A stretch of DNA of 64,000 nucleotides from Chitinophaga niabensis (GCF_900129465.1 NZ_FSRA01000002.1:868001-932000); one strand, 5' to 3'; shown: positions 16,489 to 25,462, numbered from the stretch's first letter. Made by a program: numbers and translations. Notes: generated from the letters alone by a model not told the origin.

Positions 16489-19485
16489 TTATAACATGGC
16501 CTGGTAGAGCGTTTCCATGATATTCGCCCTTACACTTAGCGAGGAGATCTTGTTATTGGACCCTCCATTCGGGCAAACCCTGTTGCTCAGAAAAACAAAC
16601 ACCAGTTTAGATTGCGGATCTATCCATACGCAGGTGCCGGTAAATCCGGTATGGCCAAAAGTTGCGGGTGACGCGCTTTTGCTGGGATAAGGCTCCTTCC
16701 TGGTCGCATTGTCTTTCTCCGGTTTATCAAAACCCAGTCCACGACGGCTGATCGCTGAATGATAGGCAGAAAAGTATTGTATCGTTTCCGGTTTAATATA
16801 GGCTTTCCCGTTAAAGCTGCCGCCATTCAGGATCATCTGCAGCAATACTGCCAGGTCTGTAGCATTGGAAAAAAGCCCGGCATGCCCGGCCACACCACCA
16901 AACATGGCTGCTCCCGGATCATGTACATCTCCTCTTATCCACTGCACACGAAAAAAATCCTCAAATTCTGTAGGTACCAGCTGCGATAAAGGCAACCGGC
17001 TGCGTGGTTCAAACCCTGTGGTCATCAGTCCCAGCGGCTCATAGAATGTTTCCCGTACATAATTATCCAACCGTTTTCCCGTGATCGCTTCCACGATCTT
17101 ACCGAGGAAAATAAAATCATTATCACTGTAGATATATTGCCTTCCGGCCGGGATCAGCTTGCTGTCCAGGATCCTGCGGTATATCGTATCTATATACTGT
17201 GGTGTCATATAAAGCCCTTCCGCTACCCGCAAAGTATGCAGCGAATCCTGGTAAGCTTTATAGATCATGGTATCAGGCCATCCGTTCTCATAAATGGTTT
17301 CTTTATAAAAAGGGATATAAGATACAAGCCCTGCCTGGTGCAGCAAAACATCGCGCAGGCGCAGGTGTTCTTTGTTACTGCCCCTTACCCAGGTGAGATA
17401 AGTTCCGAGTGTACTGTCTATATTTAATTTTCCTTCATCATACAGGCGCATCACAGATAAAGTGGTGGCACATATTTTTGTAACAGAAGCAAGGTCGTAT
17501 ACTGATTTGGAAGTAACGGCTTCCTTCTGGCTATAGTCGTAATAACCGAAGTTCTTGTTGTACACCATTTTCCCATCCTTCAGGGCCAAAACCTGGCAAC
17601 CCGGCGCAGCGCCTTTCATGATCATATCCCTGGCCAGTGAATCGATCCTTGCCAGTATTACCCCATTCATACCAACTGTTTCAGGCGCTACTGTTTCCAG
17701 CAACGGTGGTGGCGGAGGAGGAGGTATAATGGAAGTGATGCCCGTACCATAATGGAAATTGTTACAAACCGTTACCGGCAGTTTTCCTTTCGGTTCCATT
17801 TTGCCAAAGAGTACCTGGGCAGTAGCCCTATGTGTAAGGCTGTCGTCTTCATACGCAGCAACAACAGTAGGTGCATCGCAGAAAAAGCGGATGGCATAAG
17901 GGTTACCAAATGCAATGGTCACCGCTGGCATTTCTTCAGAGAGCTGATTGATGAACGCTTTTTCCGCGCGGCTGATCCCAAAATCATTTGCAGGGCGGCG
18001 GCTGTAATTCTGCACAGCAATGATCACTGAACTATAATCTGCTTTCAGGCGTTTTACCATAGAAGAGATCTGCTCTTCAGACTGGCGGGAAGAAAACACA
18101 TATGCATCTGCATCCGGCCGGTATTGTTTTACCGCCTCCACAAATGTATTGTTACCGCCATCCACGCCAACAGCCACTACTGCCAGCTTCTGGGAAGTAG
18201 CAGTATCGGAAAGCGGCAACAGGTGATTATCGTTGCGCAATAAAGTGATGGCCTCTTCGGAAACCTTTTTCTTTAAAGGCAGTACCGCTGCATTGAGATC
18301 GTTCGTGATATTATTGGCATCAATGGTTTGCAATTGTGCAAGCCCCAGATCGTATTTAGCGCGTAAAACTTTTTTCACGCGGCGGTACACTTCTTCTTTA
18401 GATACCTTTCCTTTTTTGATGGATTGTGCAATCGCGGCAATGCTGCCCTTTGAAGTAGAAGGCAATTCCATCAGGTCGTTGCCCGCCAGTAAAGACTGTA
18501 AAGACTCCTGCCCGTTAGTGTAGTATTTGGAGATCCCCTTCATTTCCAGTGCATCTGTAACAATCAGACCATCAAAGCCCAGGTCTTTCTGCAACAGGTT
18601 GGTCACTGTTTTATAGGAGATGGAAGTTGGTGTGTTCGCTTTATTATCAATTGCCGGAATATACAAATGTGCGATCATGATGGATCCCACACCCGCTTCT
18701 ATCGCTTTGCGGAAAGGATACAACTCCAGTGAATCCAGTTGTGCAATGGTTTTATTAATAGAAGGAAGGTCGTAGTGAGAATCCACATCTGTATCACCAT
18801 GCCCGGGGAAATGTTTGGCACAGGCCATGATCCCTGCATCCTGCATGCCCCTGATCATCGCAACGCCGTGCGCTGCCACGCGGTATTTATCTTCTCCGAA
18901 AGACCGGTCGTTGATCACCGGGTTGTTGGGATTATTGTTTACATCAAGTACAGGAGCAAAGTTATATTGGATGCCCATGCGTTTACATTGTTCTCCGATC
19001 GCTTTACCTACCTGGTAGATCAGGTTGGTATCCTGCACAGCACCTAACATCAGGTTCCGGGGGAAAGAGATCACACTGTCTACAAACCGCATACCCAGCC
19101 CCCATTCGCCATCCACTGCAACCAGCAAAGGAACTTTGCTGATCGCCTGGTACCTGTTTACCAGTTCTGCCTGGCGCACCGGGCCTCCCTGGAAAGTAAC
19201 GAGCCCCCCTATTTTATTATTCCTGATATCAGCTGTTACCGCTGCGATGTGATCAGCACCCAGGTTGGAATGCATCCGTATCATGATGAGTTGGGCGATG
19301 CGCTCTTCATGAGAAAGAGAATTAAATACACTATCCACCCATCGGTCTGCGGGTGTTGGTCCCTGTTTAACCTTTTCCGTTTTCTTTGCTTTGTGTTGTT
19401 GCTTTTCCTGAGAACCTGTTCCCGGTTGCCCATTAGCGGTTAACAATAACCCGGTGAGCCCCAATACCAAAAAATGCTTCATCAT
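16489..19485 (-). CDS. NagZ-type glycoside hydrolase family 3 fused to a beta-lactamase-fold serine hydrolase
   Basis: An exported fusion of about 998 residues. After the signal peptide comes a GH3 TIM barrel (about 45-385) with the NagZ-style loop KHFPGHGDTDVDSH (residues 224-237, Asp-His acid/base dyad) and nucleophile D311 in VTDALEM. A GH3 C-terminal domain follows (about 405-580), then a polyproline linker (about 588-595), then a class C beta-lactamase/PBP fold with S667-V-T-K670, a YSDN motif and a HTG triad. This points to beta-N-acetylglucosaminidase plus D,D-peptidase or esterase action on peptidoglycan or muropeptides. ATG 19485 is preferred over 19500 because it gives a normal signal peptide. 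Confidence 0.9.
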   Translation of the reverse strand: MMKHFLVLGLTGLLLTANGQPGTGSQEKQQHKAKKTEKVKQGPTPADRWVDSVFNSLSHEERIAQLIMIRMHSNLGADHIAAVTADIRNNKIGGLVTFQGGPVRQAELVNRYQAISKVPLLVAVDGEWGLGMRFVDSVISFPRNLMLGAVQDTNLIYQVGKAIGEQCKRMGIQYNFAPVLDVNNNPNNPVINDRSFGEDKYRVAAHGVAMIRGMQDAGIMACAKHFPGHGDTDVDSHYDLPSINKTIAQLDSLELYPFRKAIEAGVGSIMIAHLYIPAIDNKANTPTSISYKTVTNLLQKDLGFDGLIVTDALEMKGISKYYTNGQESLQSLLAGNDLMELPSTSKGSIAAIAQSIKKGKVSKEEVYRRVKKVLRAKYDLGLAQLQTIDANNITNDLNAAVLPLKKKVSEEAITLLRNDNHLLPLSDTATSQKLAVVAVGVDGGNNTFVEAVKQYRPDADAYVFSSRQSEEQISSMVKRLKADYSSVIIAVQNYSRRPANDFGISRAEKAFINQLSEEMPAVTIAFGNPYAIRFFCDAPTVVAAYEDDSLTHRATAQVLFGKMEPKGKLPVTVCNNFHYGTGITSIIPPPPPPPLLETVAPETVGMNGVILARIDSLARDMIMKGAAPGCQVLALKDGKMVYNKNFGYYDYSQKEAVTSKSVYDLASVTKICATTLSVMRLYDEGKLNIDSTLGTYLTWVRGSNKEHLRLRDVLLHQAGLVSYIPFYKETIYENGWPDTMIYKAYQDSLHTLRVAEGLYMTPQYIDTIYRRILDSKLIPAGRQYIYSDNDFIFLGKIVEAITGKRLDNYVRETFYEPLGLMTTGFEPRSRLPLSQLVPTEFEDFFRVQWIRGDVHDPGAAMFGGVAGHAGLFSNATDLAVLLQMILNGGSFNGKAYIKPETIQYFSAYHSAISRRGLGFDKPEKDNATRKEPYPSKSASPATFGHTGFTGTCVWIDPQSKLVFVFLSNRVCPNGGSNNKISSLSVRANIMETLYQAML

Positions 19486-19726
19486 TTTATAAACATACAA
19501 AATTTACCCCGCTCTTCTGCGCCCCAACTGCATCTAAAGTCTGGAAAGCCAACACATTACGAGGAAATTGTATATAAATCCAGTTCGGTATTATAGCCGA
19601 TAGGGCGTTTTTATCATTTGTCTATCGTTTTCCATTATTCCTTGAAATATATTTATTAATTTTCATTATTCTTTTACAGTATTTCAGCAATCTTAATTTT
19701 AATTACCAATACATTCAATTGTTTGC

Positions 19727-19734
19727 TATATTTG
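19727..19734 (+). promoter_or_regulatory. -7 box upstream of adk
   Basis: TATATTTG matches TAnnTTTG. The predicted transcription start is near 19740, leaving a leader of about 130 nt before the adk ATG. The remainder of the 19486-19871 gap is AT-rich with no other gene seen. Confidence 0.6.
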
Positions 19735-19740
19735 CACACT

Positions 19741-19773
19741 ATGCCTTTCGGTAATTCCGTTAAACCTTTTTAG
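19741..19773 (+). other. Possible 10-codon leader ORF before adk
   Basis: ATG at 19741 followed by nine sense codons (MPFGNSVKPF) and TAG. The ATG lies 6 bp after the end of the -7 box, so the mRNA would begin at or next to it. It could be a leaderless regulatory peptide or chance. Confidence 0.25.
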
Positions 19774-19871
19774 CTTACAACTTGTAAGAGCTTAGGCCAG
19801 GATCACTGAAAACTGTAACACGTTTTAAAAAATGGCAGGTGTAAGCCCGCCAAATGAATATTAACAACAAC

Positions 19872-20459
19872 ATGGTCAATCTGATTTTATTTGGCCCTCC
19901 CGGTAGTGGGAAAGGAACCCAGAGTGCCAACATCATTGAAAAATACGGTCTGATCCACCTGTCAACCGGCGACTTGCTCCGTTCTGAGATCGGCGGCAAA
20001 ACTCCTTTGGGCCTGGAAGCGCAGAAATTCATGGATCAGGGTTTACTGGTCCCGGATGAAGTAGTGATCGGTATGATCAGTTCCAAACTGGATGCTAACC
20101 CGGAAGCTGCCGGTTTTATCTTTGACGGCTTTCCACGCACTACCGCTCAGGCAGAGGCGCTGGATAAACTGCTGGCCCTGAAAAAAACGGCTATTCACAC
20201 CGTGTTGAGCCTGGAAGTTCCTGAAGATGAGCTGATCCGCCGTCTGCTGGAACGTGGTCTTACCTCCGGCCGCAGTGATGATGCTTCTGAAAGCATTGTG
20301 AAGAACCGCATCGTGGAGTATCATAACAAAACGGCTCCCGTGGCTGACCACTATGCCAAATTCGGCAAGTTCAGAAAGATCAAAGGTGATGGCACGGTTG
20401 AAGCCACCTTCGAACTCCTGAGCAAAGAAATAGACGAACTGGTGAGCGTAAGGGCGTAA
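19872..20459 (+). CDS. adk: Adenylate kinase
   Basis: Interconverts AMP + ATP and 2 ADP in the cytoplasm. About 195 residues: P-loop LFGPPGSGKGTQ at the start, HLSTGDLLR, DGFPRTTAQAEAL and a short LID without zinc cysteines (LLERGLTSGRSDD), as in other Bacteroidota. Start chosen at ATG 19872 (MVNLILFGPP), which matches the usual family N-terminus; ATG 19854 would add six non-conserved residues. It is followed by a strong hairpin and then obgE. Confidence 0.95.
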   Translation: MVNLILFGPPGSGKGTQSANIIEKYGLIHLSTGDLLRSEIGGKTPLGLEAQKFMDQGLLVPDEVVIGMISSKLDANPEAAGFIFDGFPRTTAQAEALDKLLALKKTAIHTVLSLEVPEDELIRRLLERGLTSGRSDDASESIVKNRIVEYHNKTAPVADHYAKFGKFRKIKGDGTVEATFELLSKEIDELVSVRA

Positions 20460-20486
20460 TTTCCCTCCTCATTTACAGCGATATTA

Positions 20487-20538
20487 AAACGCAAAGATCA
20501 TGTAAGGCCAAACTTTACGATCTTTGCGTTTGTTTTTA
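20487..20538 (+). terminator. Terminator after adk
   Basis: Perfect 13-bp stem AAACGCAAAGATC (20487-20499) / GATCTTTGCGTTT (20519-20531), with an inner GTAA/TTAC helix, then GTTTTTATA. The 3' arm also contains a near -7 sequence (GATCTTTG) that could help start obgE. Confidence 0.8.
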
Positions 20539-20581
20539 TAGCCTATCCCCGGTTTAAACGGGATAATGGGAGATCTTGATT

Positions 20582-21586
20582 ATGGAGAATTTTGTTGATT
20601 TTATACGGGTATTTTGTAAGTCAGGCCATGGTGGCGCAGGAAGCAGGCACTTCATGCGTACCAAGTTCAAGGCCATGGCAGGCCCGGATGGTGGAGACGG
20701 CGGCCGTGGTGGACACCTCATCCTGAGAGGGAATGCCCAGCTCTGGACCCTGCTGCATTTACGCTGGTACAAGAATGTAAAGGCCGAAAATGGCGAAAAT
20801 GGCAGTGGAGATAACTGTACCGGCGCCATGGGTAAGGATATTGTGATAGAAGTACCCCTGGGTACCATTGTGCGGGACGAAGAAACCGGAAAAGTGGATG
20901 CTGAGATCCTGCACGATGGAGAAGAAGTGATCTTTATGCCCGGTGGCCAGGGCGGAAGGGGAAATGCTTATTTCAAAACCGCCACCAACCAGGCCCCTGA
21001 ACATGCACAACCCGGAGAGCCCGGCCAGGAAGGCTGGAAGATCCTGGAGCTGAAAGTACTGGCAGACGTAGGGCTCGTTGGTTTCCCCAACGCCGGTAAA
21101 TCCACCCTGCTTTCTTCCATCACGGCAGCAACACCCAAAATTGCCAACTACGCTTTTACCACCCTCACCCCACAACTGGGCATGGTGGAGTATCGTGATG
21201 ATAAATCTTTCTGTATGGCCGACCTTCCGGGAATCATTGAAGGCGCCCATGAAGGCAAAGGATTAGGGCACCGCTTCCTCCGCCACATTGAACGGAATGC
21301 CGTACTGCTCTTTGTGATCCCCGCCGATAGCGAAGATCATGGAAAAGAGTTCCGCATCCTGAAGAACGAACTGGAACAGTTCAACCCCGAGTTGCTGGAT
21401 AAACAATTCCTCATTGCCATCAGCAAAAGCGATATGCTGGACGATGAACTGAAAACCGCAATATCCGCTGAACTGCCAAAGGATGTACCTCATGTGTTCA
21501 TCTCCGCCGTTACACAAACTGGTTTGCAGGAATTAAAAGATGTTTTGTGGGAAGCCCTCATCTCAGAAGAGAATAAGATCAGTTAG
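20582..21586 (+). CDS. obgE: GTPase Obg/CgtA
   Basis: Essential ribosome-associated GTPase acting in 50S maturation and stress signalling. About 334 residues: glycine-rich Obg domain (GGDGGRGGHL, residues 1-158), then the G domain with GFPNAGKSTLL, DLPGIIEGAHEGKGLGH and ISKSDML. The C-terminal OCT domain of B. subtilis Obg is absent, as usual in this phylum. ATG 20582 (MENFVDF) is the start; the TTG two codons earlier is unlikely. An imperfect hairpin follows the stop codon. Confidence 0.95.
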   Translation: MENFVDFIRVFCKSGHGGAGSRHFMRTKFKAMAGPDGGDGGRGGHLILRGNAQLWTLLHLRWYKNVKAENGENGSGDNCTGAMGKDIVIEVPLGTIVRDEETGKVDAEILHDGEEVIFMPGGQGGRGNAYFKTATNQAPEHAQPGEPGQEGWKILELKVLADVGLVGFPNAGKSTLLSSITAATPKIANYAFTTLTPQLGMVEYRDDKSFCMADLPGIIEGAHEGKGLGHRFLRHIERNAVLLFVIPADSEDHGKEFRILKNELEQFNPELLDKQFLIAISKSDMLDDELKTAISAELPKDVPHVFISAVTQTGLQELKDVLWEALISEENKIS

Positions 21587-21607
21587 TACTAAAAAAATAA
21601 ATCCAAA

Positions 21608-21652
21608 GAAGCCCTTCACTGGTTACCAAAACCATGGAACGGCTTCTCTCTT
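21608..21652 (+). terminator. Probable terminator after obgE
   Basis: Hairpin 21608-21624 / 21630-21646 pairs at 14 of 17 positions (GAAGCC...GGTT with AACC...GGCTTC), loop ACCAA, followed by TCTCTTT. Confidence 0.55.
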
Positions 21653-21671
21653 TGCAGGGTACCCCAATGCC

Positions 21672-21702
21672 TCACATAGGCTTCACATAGGCTCAAGATA
21701 GG
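21672..21702 (+). repeat. Three 11-bp phased direct repeats upstream of the 21784 gene
   Basis: TCACATAGGCT occurs at 21672-21682 and 21683-21693, followed by TCAAGATAGG (21693-21702). The 11-bp phasing puts each copy on the same DNA face. They lie ~15 bp before TACCTTTA (21717-21724), a near -7 box, so they could be activator sites. Confidence 0.55.
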
Positions 21703-21783
21703 AGATTCCTTTACCTTACCTTTAACAGGAGCAGGCAGTAACATTCGCCCGCTATTGCCCGTTCTATTAACAATACAGGTAAT

Positions 21784-22581
21784 ATGCGGCTATCCCAACT
21801 ACTGTTCTTTTGTTGTTGCATAACAGGCAGCTCCTATGCCCAAAGCTTCATGCGGCTCAAAAATCTGCAACTGGGTCCATCCTTTTCCCTGCAGGCAAAG
21901 GGCCAGGATACTTCCCTTGCTCATCTCGGCCCCATAACAAAAGATCCGCTGCATTTTCCGAATTGGGATACTGATACCATGCGATCTATTGAACCGCTAA
22001 TCCAGCTGAGGCTGGCTAAAGCAGTCGTTATCCATGTTAGCCTGCTCAGCACCTGGGAGTTTTACAACCCGCGAAAAAAAGGATATGATGATCGTAAAGA
22101 ATTGAAAATAGGTGTGGAGTATTCGTATGTGGAAAACAACAAATGGTCTATGACGGGCAAGCCCAAAAGAGGCCTGGCAACAGAATGGGATGACATTACG
22201 TTTCGACGTACGAGTGCGCACTTAGGTCTTTATTCAGACTTTGTATTTAGAAAGAGGCTCAATACTAAAGCATGTTTTTACCTGGGAGCAGGTGCCTCCC
22301 TGGCTTACACCATCAGTGGAAGGATAAATGAAACGAAAGGGGACATGGTAAACTACAAGGTTGTATCCACCGAAAAGTATGAACACCTTACGCATTCCCG
22401 CCGGGATATTTCCATCCTTCTCCCTATAGGTTTCGATCTCAGGGGATCCGGAAATAATTCCCGCCTGGGCATGAACATTGGAATGAGGCCGGGCGTCGTG
22501 TTTATCAAAGAAACAATGTATACCTTATTTACTTCTCCCGTAATGGGATTGACCATTCGCTTTATCTACAACCTCCATTAA
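21784..22581 (+). CDS. Secreted beta-barrel-like protein, tandem paralogue A
   Basis: A 265-residue exported protein with signal peptide MRLSQLLFFCCCITGSSYAQ. The mature part starts FMRLKNLQLGPSFSLQ and alternates hydrophobic and polar residues, ending in GLTIRFIYNLH, a plausible outer-membrane beta-barrel. It aligns with the next gene at many positions: an RLKxLQxGPS opening, a D-T-S/T-x-A segment followed by KDPxxFP, FYSDFVFRK versus LYTEFVFKK, and the RRDIS(I/V)L(L/F)P segment. No named family is recognised and function is unknown. Gap to the next gene is 9 bp, so they are one operon. Confidence 0.8.
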   Translation: MRLSQLLFFCCCITGSSYAQSFMRLKNLQLGPSFSLQAKGQDTSLAHLGPITKDPLHFPNWDTDTMRSIEPLIQLRLAKAVVIHVSLLSTWEFYNPRKKGYDDRKELKIGVEYSYVENNKWSMTGKPKRGLATEWDDITFRRTSAHLGLYSDFVFRKRLNTKACFYLGAGASLAYTISGRINETKGDMVNYKVVSTEKYEHLTHSRRDISILLPIGFDLRGSGNNSRLGMNIGMRPGVVFIKETMYTLFTSPVMGLTIRFIYNLH

Positions 22582-22590
22582 ACCAGATCT

Positions 22591-23394
22591 ATGCGTTTAT
22601 TTCTACTCCTGTTCTTTTACCTCGTATCTAACATCGCCAATGCACAAAAGATCCGGCTAAAAAGCCTCCAGTTCGGCCCTTCTATTACTATGCAAATAAC
22701 CAGGCAGGATACCACGATGGCTGAAGTCCGCATGCTGGTAAAAGACCCTCAAAACTTCCCAAAGAATAACATTGATACCCTTGAAAAAGAATTCAACAGG
22801 GGCCTTTTCCAGGGAACTTCCGGGCACGTACAGGTTGCCCTGCTTACTACCTGGGAGATCCCCGGAGATAAAAAAACTTTATGGGGCCTGCAAAAAGAGT
22901 GGAGCATAGGTATTGAATATGATTATACATCAAACAACCAGCCGCGTTGGACGAATGTTCCATCTTTCACCGGTACCGGCCCGGACACCATCCGTGATGT
23001 TTACTTCCGCCGTAATAACCATGCAATTGGATTATATACGGAATTCGTCTTTAAAAAAGGATTCTCCCGTGATCGCATTTCCATTTATGCCGGCTTAGGT
23101 GGTACCCTCTCTTATTCCGTTGGAGGATATGTTCTGGAAACAAACTCCCGCAGGGATAATAGCAGTTATAAAGAAGTAGATATTGAACGGTTCCGTCATT
23201 ACACGGAACAACGCAGGGATATTTCCGTACTGTTCCCAATGGGTGTAGTTTTCCGGCCCGGAGGTTTACGGCGTCCGCTGGGTATATTACTTGGCCTCCG
23301 CCCCGGATTTATGATCGTAAAAGAAAGGAACTTATCTGCATACGTGCCGGGATTAATAGGATATACCGCTCGGCTCATCTATCATTTCCATTAA
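22591..23394 (+). CDS. Secreted beta-barrel-like protein, tandem paralogue B
   Basis: A 267-residue exported protein with signal peptide MRLFLLLFFYLVSNIANAQ, paralogous to the preceding gene. The mature part begins KIRLKSLQFGPSITMQ and closes with GYTARLIYHFH. A loop of about residues 118-130 is longer than in paralogue A. Both lack charged catalytic-looking motifs and are best described as putative barrel proteins arising by tandem duplication. They may form a pair in the outer membrane; that is inference. No terminator pointing in the plus direction is obvious after it. Confidence 0.8.
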   Translation: MRLFLLLFFYLVSNIANAQKIRLKSLQFGPSITMQITRQDTTMAEVRMLVKDPQNFPKNNIDTLEKEFNRGLFQGTSGHVQVALLTTWEIPGDKKTLWGLQKEWSIGIEYDYTSNNQPRWTNVPSFTGTGPDTIRDVYFRRNNHAIGLYTEFVFKKGFSRDRISIYAGLGGTLSYSVGGYVLETNSRRDNSSYKEVDIERFRHYTEQRRDISVLFPMGVVFRPGGLRRPLGILLGLRPGFMIVKERNLSAYVPGLIGYTARLIYHFH

Positions 23395-23420
23395 AAAGGG
23401 ATGAACTTACGTCCATCCCC
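23392..23420 (-). terminator. Terminator for the ThuA unit
   Basis: GGGATG (23398-23403) pairs with CATCCC (23414-23419). On the minus strand the hairpin is followed by a U-run from the AAAAA at 23393-23397. Confidence 0.6.
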
Positions 23421-23446
23421 TGGCTGTATTTCTGGTAATTATCAAA

Positions 23447-23590
23447 CTAACGTTCAAGCACATTCCCCTTTTTGTCTGTTGCAATCACCTAGCGCAATGC
23501 TGAAATGATCAGCCTGTTCTGTGTGGAAATTGCGCTGACAGCAGCGTTGATTGTTATCAGCAGAATAAGCAGACTTAATGATCTCTTCAT
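23447..23590 (-). pseudogene. Small secreted-peptide gene interrupted by an in-frame stop
   Basis: ATG complementary to 23588-23590 opens a frame with an apparent signal sequence (MKRSLSLLILLITINAAVSA) and 13 more residues, then TAG at 23491-23489. Reading on in the same frame gives VIATDKKGNVLER before TAG at 23449-23447. The coding-like continuation suggests a 47-codon gene split by a point mutation. It lies 8 bp after the ThuA gene and before a terminator. It could also be a genuine 33-residue peptide. Function unknown. Confidence 0.45.
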
Positions 23591-23598
23591 GTGGTGAT

Positions 23599-24354
23599 TT
23601 ATTGAGTAGTACCAGCCGCCCATAAAATGGCATTGGCAAACATCTTTTTGAACTCAGCCGATCCCAGCAGATTGGCATGATGCCCCATTAAGAAATACAC
23701 ATTCCTTGCTTTCATCTTTTCATTCATCCAGATAACAGGATGATCGCCCATTTTTATATCAGAAGGAGGCTGGTAGCTGGTTTCATCTACATTCGCCAAT
23801 ACCTTTACATTCGGTCTCGGGTTTTTATCAAACGTATACCATTCATCATCCGGGATAGAAAAAGATTCCGGCAGGCCTTGCATCACAGGATGATCTTTAT
23901 CCTCCACATGCACAGTAGCCGTAGCCCGTTTCGCGATGTAATTTTTGAACCGGATGCCACCCATGAACTGTGAAAACCAATCCCACATCTTATATCCGTC
24001 AAATTCCCCCAGCAAAGTAGCATGGTGAAAACCCACCCATCCGCCACGGCCTTCTTCTATATATTTGACAAAAGCACGCTCTGCTTCTTTACTCCAGGTA
24101 TAGGGAGGGAAATTCAATTGTATGAATACTTTGTATTGAGACAGATAAGCTTCATTGATAGAATCCGTACGGTTGATCACCCTGATCTCAAATTGCTGCT
24201 CTTTCGCATAATTGTTCAGCCACTCCAAAGCGGCTGCTACAAATCCTTCATGCCCGCCACCGCGTTCTGTAAGTACCAGGGCTTTGAACTTCGGCGTTTG
24301 TGCAACACTGTTAGCGATGAAAAAAAGGAAAAAAACAACCAGTAGTTTTTTCAT
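23599..24354 (-). CDS. Secreted ThuA-domain protein
   Basis: A 251-residue exported protein with signal peptide MKKLLVVFFLFFIANSVAQ. The rest is a ThuA (trehalose-utilization, glutamine-amidotransferase-like) fold: LVLTERGGGHEGFVAAALEW, GGWVGFHHA, DHPVMQGLPESF and a C-terminal HPVIWMNE/GHHANLL region. ThuA-like proteins occur in Bacteroidota carbohydrate loci and often accompany sugar oxidoreductases, but their reaction is not well defined. Here no sugar locus is adjacent. Followed by a small broken gene in the same unit. Confidence 0.88.
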   Translation of the reverse strand: MKKLLVVFFLFFIANSVAQTPKFKALVLTERGGGHEGFVAAALEWLNNYAKEQQFEIRVINRTDSINEAYLSQYKVFIQLNFPPYTWSKEAERAFVKYIEEGRGGWVGFHHATLLGEFDGYKMWDWFSQFMGGIRFKNYIAKRATATVHVEDKDHPVMQGLPESFSIPDDEWYTFDKNPRPNVKVLANVDETSYQPPSDIKMGDHPVIWMNEKMKARNVYFLMGHHANLLGSAEFKKMFANAILWAAGTTQ

Positions 24355-24550
24355 TGTTTTTCTGTTTATCTGAAGAAATAGCCGTTAAGGAAGCGAAAAC
24401 TACAAACCTTCATAGTAAAATCCTATGGCCTAGCGCTGAATTTTGGGGTATGAGAGGTAATGTAGGGGTGCTTTTCCGGGAGTACCGGGTACAATAATTT
24501 GACTGGGGTGGGATATGGTACCAATATTGATCTTTTCAGCGGTAAAAGCC

Positions 24551-25297
24551 ATGCGTTTGCACATCGGAACTTCGGGTTGGAGTTATAAAGAATGGAAGGG
24601 CCGTTACTATCCGGAAAAGCTGAAGCCGGTGCAATGGCTGTATTTCTATAGCCGGGAGTTCAGATGTGTGGAGATCAATTCCAGCTTTTATCATTTGCCA
24701 AAAGCCCAGACGGTTTTAAACTGGGCGCAGGCTGTTCCGGAAGATTTCCGGTTCTGCCCTAAAATGAGCCGTTATGTCAGCCACTATCAAAAACTCCATG
24801 ATGCTGCGGATAGCCTGCGGTTGTTCTTCACCATTTTCGATCCCATAAAAGATAAGTTAGGCCCGATATTAATCCAGCTCCCGGCACAGGTTCCTTTTAA
24901 CCGGGAAGTGGCTGCGCCCTTTTTTGATCTGCTGGTTTCCGTTTATGGGGAATACTCGTTTGCGCTGGAGGTGCGTCACGAAAGTTGGTTGCAGCCCCAA
25001 AGTGTAGAATTGCTGCAACAGTATGATATCTCACTGGTGATCGCGCAATCTGCTATGCCTTTCCCTTATCATGAGCGCATTACGGCCCATGATGTTTACC
25101 TGCGGTTTCATGGCCCCGGGAAATTATATGCTTCGCGTTATGATGATGCAACCATGTTATCTTATGCGAAAAAATGTGCTCAGTGGATGAGCGGGGGGCA
25201 TTCGATATGGGTGTTCTTTAATAACACTTTTCACGGGGATGCGCTTGAGAATGCCCGGTTGCTGGAACGGTATATCCTGGAATGTTTGCAGGTATAA
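24551..25297 (+). CDS. DUF72 family protein
   Basis: About 248 residues with a TIM-barrel-like DUF72 fold. Diagnostic motifs are the N-terminal IGTSGWSYKEWKGRYYPE, FRCVEINSSFYHLP, RFCPKMSRYVSH, FALEVRHESW and YLRFHGPGKLY. The role of DUF72 (YecE) proteins is not established; an association with DNA or Fe-S biology has been suggested from context only. ATG 24551 (MRLHIGTSGW) is the natural start; 24515 adds a poorly conserved leader. Monocistronic and followed by a good terminator. Confidence 0.92.
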   Translation: MRLHIGTSGWSYKEWKGRYYPEKLKPVQWLYFYSREFRCVEINSSFYHLPKAQTVLNWAQAVPEDFRFCPKMSRYVSHYQKLHDAADSLRLFFTIFDPIKDKLGPILIQLPAQVPFNREVAAPFFDLLVSVYGEYSFALEVRHESWLQPQSVELLQQYDISLVIAQSAMPFPYHERITAHDVYLRFHGPGKLYASRYDDATMLSYAKKCAQWMSGGHSIWVFFNNTFHGDALENARLLERYILECLQV

Positions 25298-25392
25298 CGG
25301 GATTTTTGTTTGGTATACGCAAAAGGATGTTTTTTGTACACAAAAGGGATTTTATGTTTAACTGCTCTCTTCAATACGTTCGCTTCAAATAA

Positions 25393-25422
25393 AAAAGGTC
25401 CGCTAGAAAACGGACCTTTTAC
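25393..25422 (+). terminator. Terminator after the DUF72 gene
   Basis: Perfect 10-bp stem AAAAGGTCCG (25393-25402) / CGGACCTTTT (25411-25420), loop CTAGAAAA. Confidence 0.85.
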
Positions 25423-25437
25423 TTTACTAACCCAAAC

Positions 25438-25462
25438 AAACGTTTTTAATCTAAAAACGTTT
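25438..25462 (-). terminator. Inverted repeat downstream of recA, probable terminator
   Basis: Perfect 10-bp inverted repeat AAACGTTTTT (25438-25447) / AAAAACGTTT (25453-25462), 5-nt loop. AT-rich, so a weaker terminator than its neighbour. Confidence 0.5.

Noticed and set aside
17700..17730. GGTGG-rich microsatellite
   Set aside because: It encodes the polyproline linker of the GH3 fusion on the minus strand.
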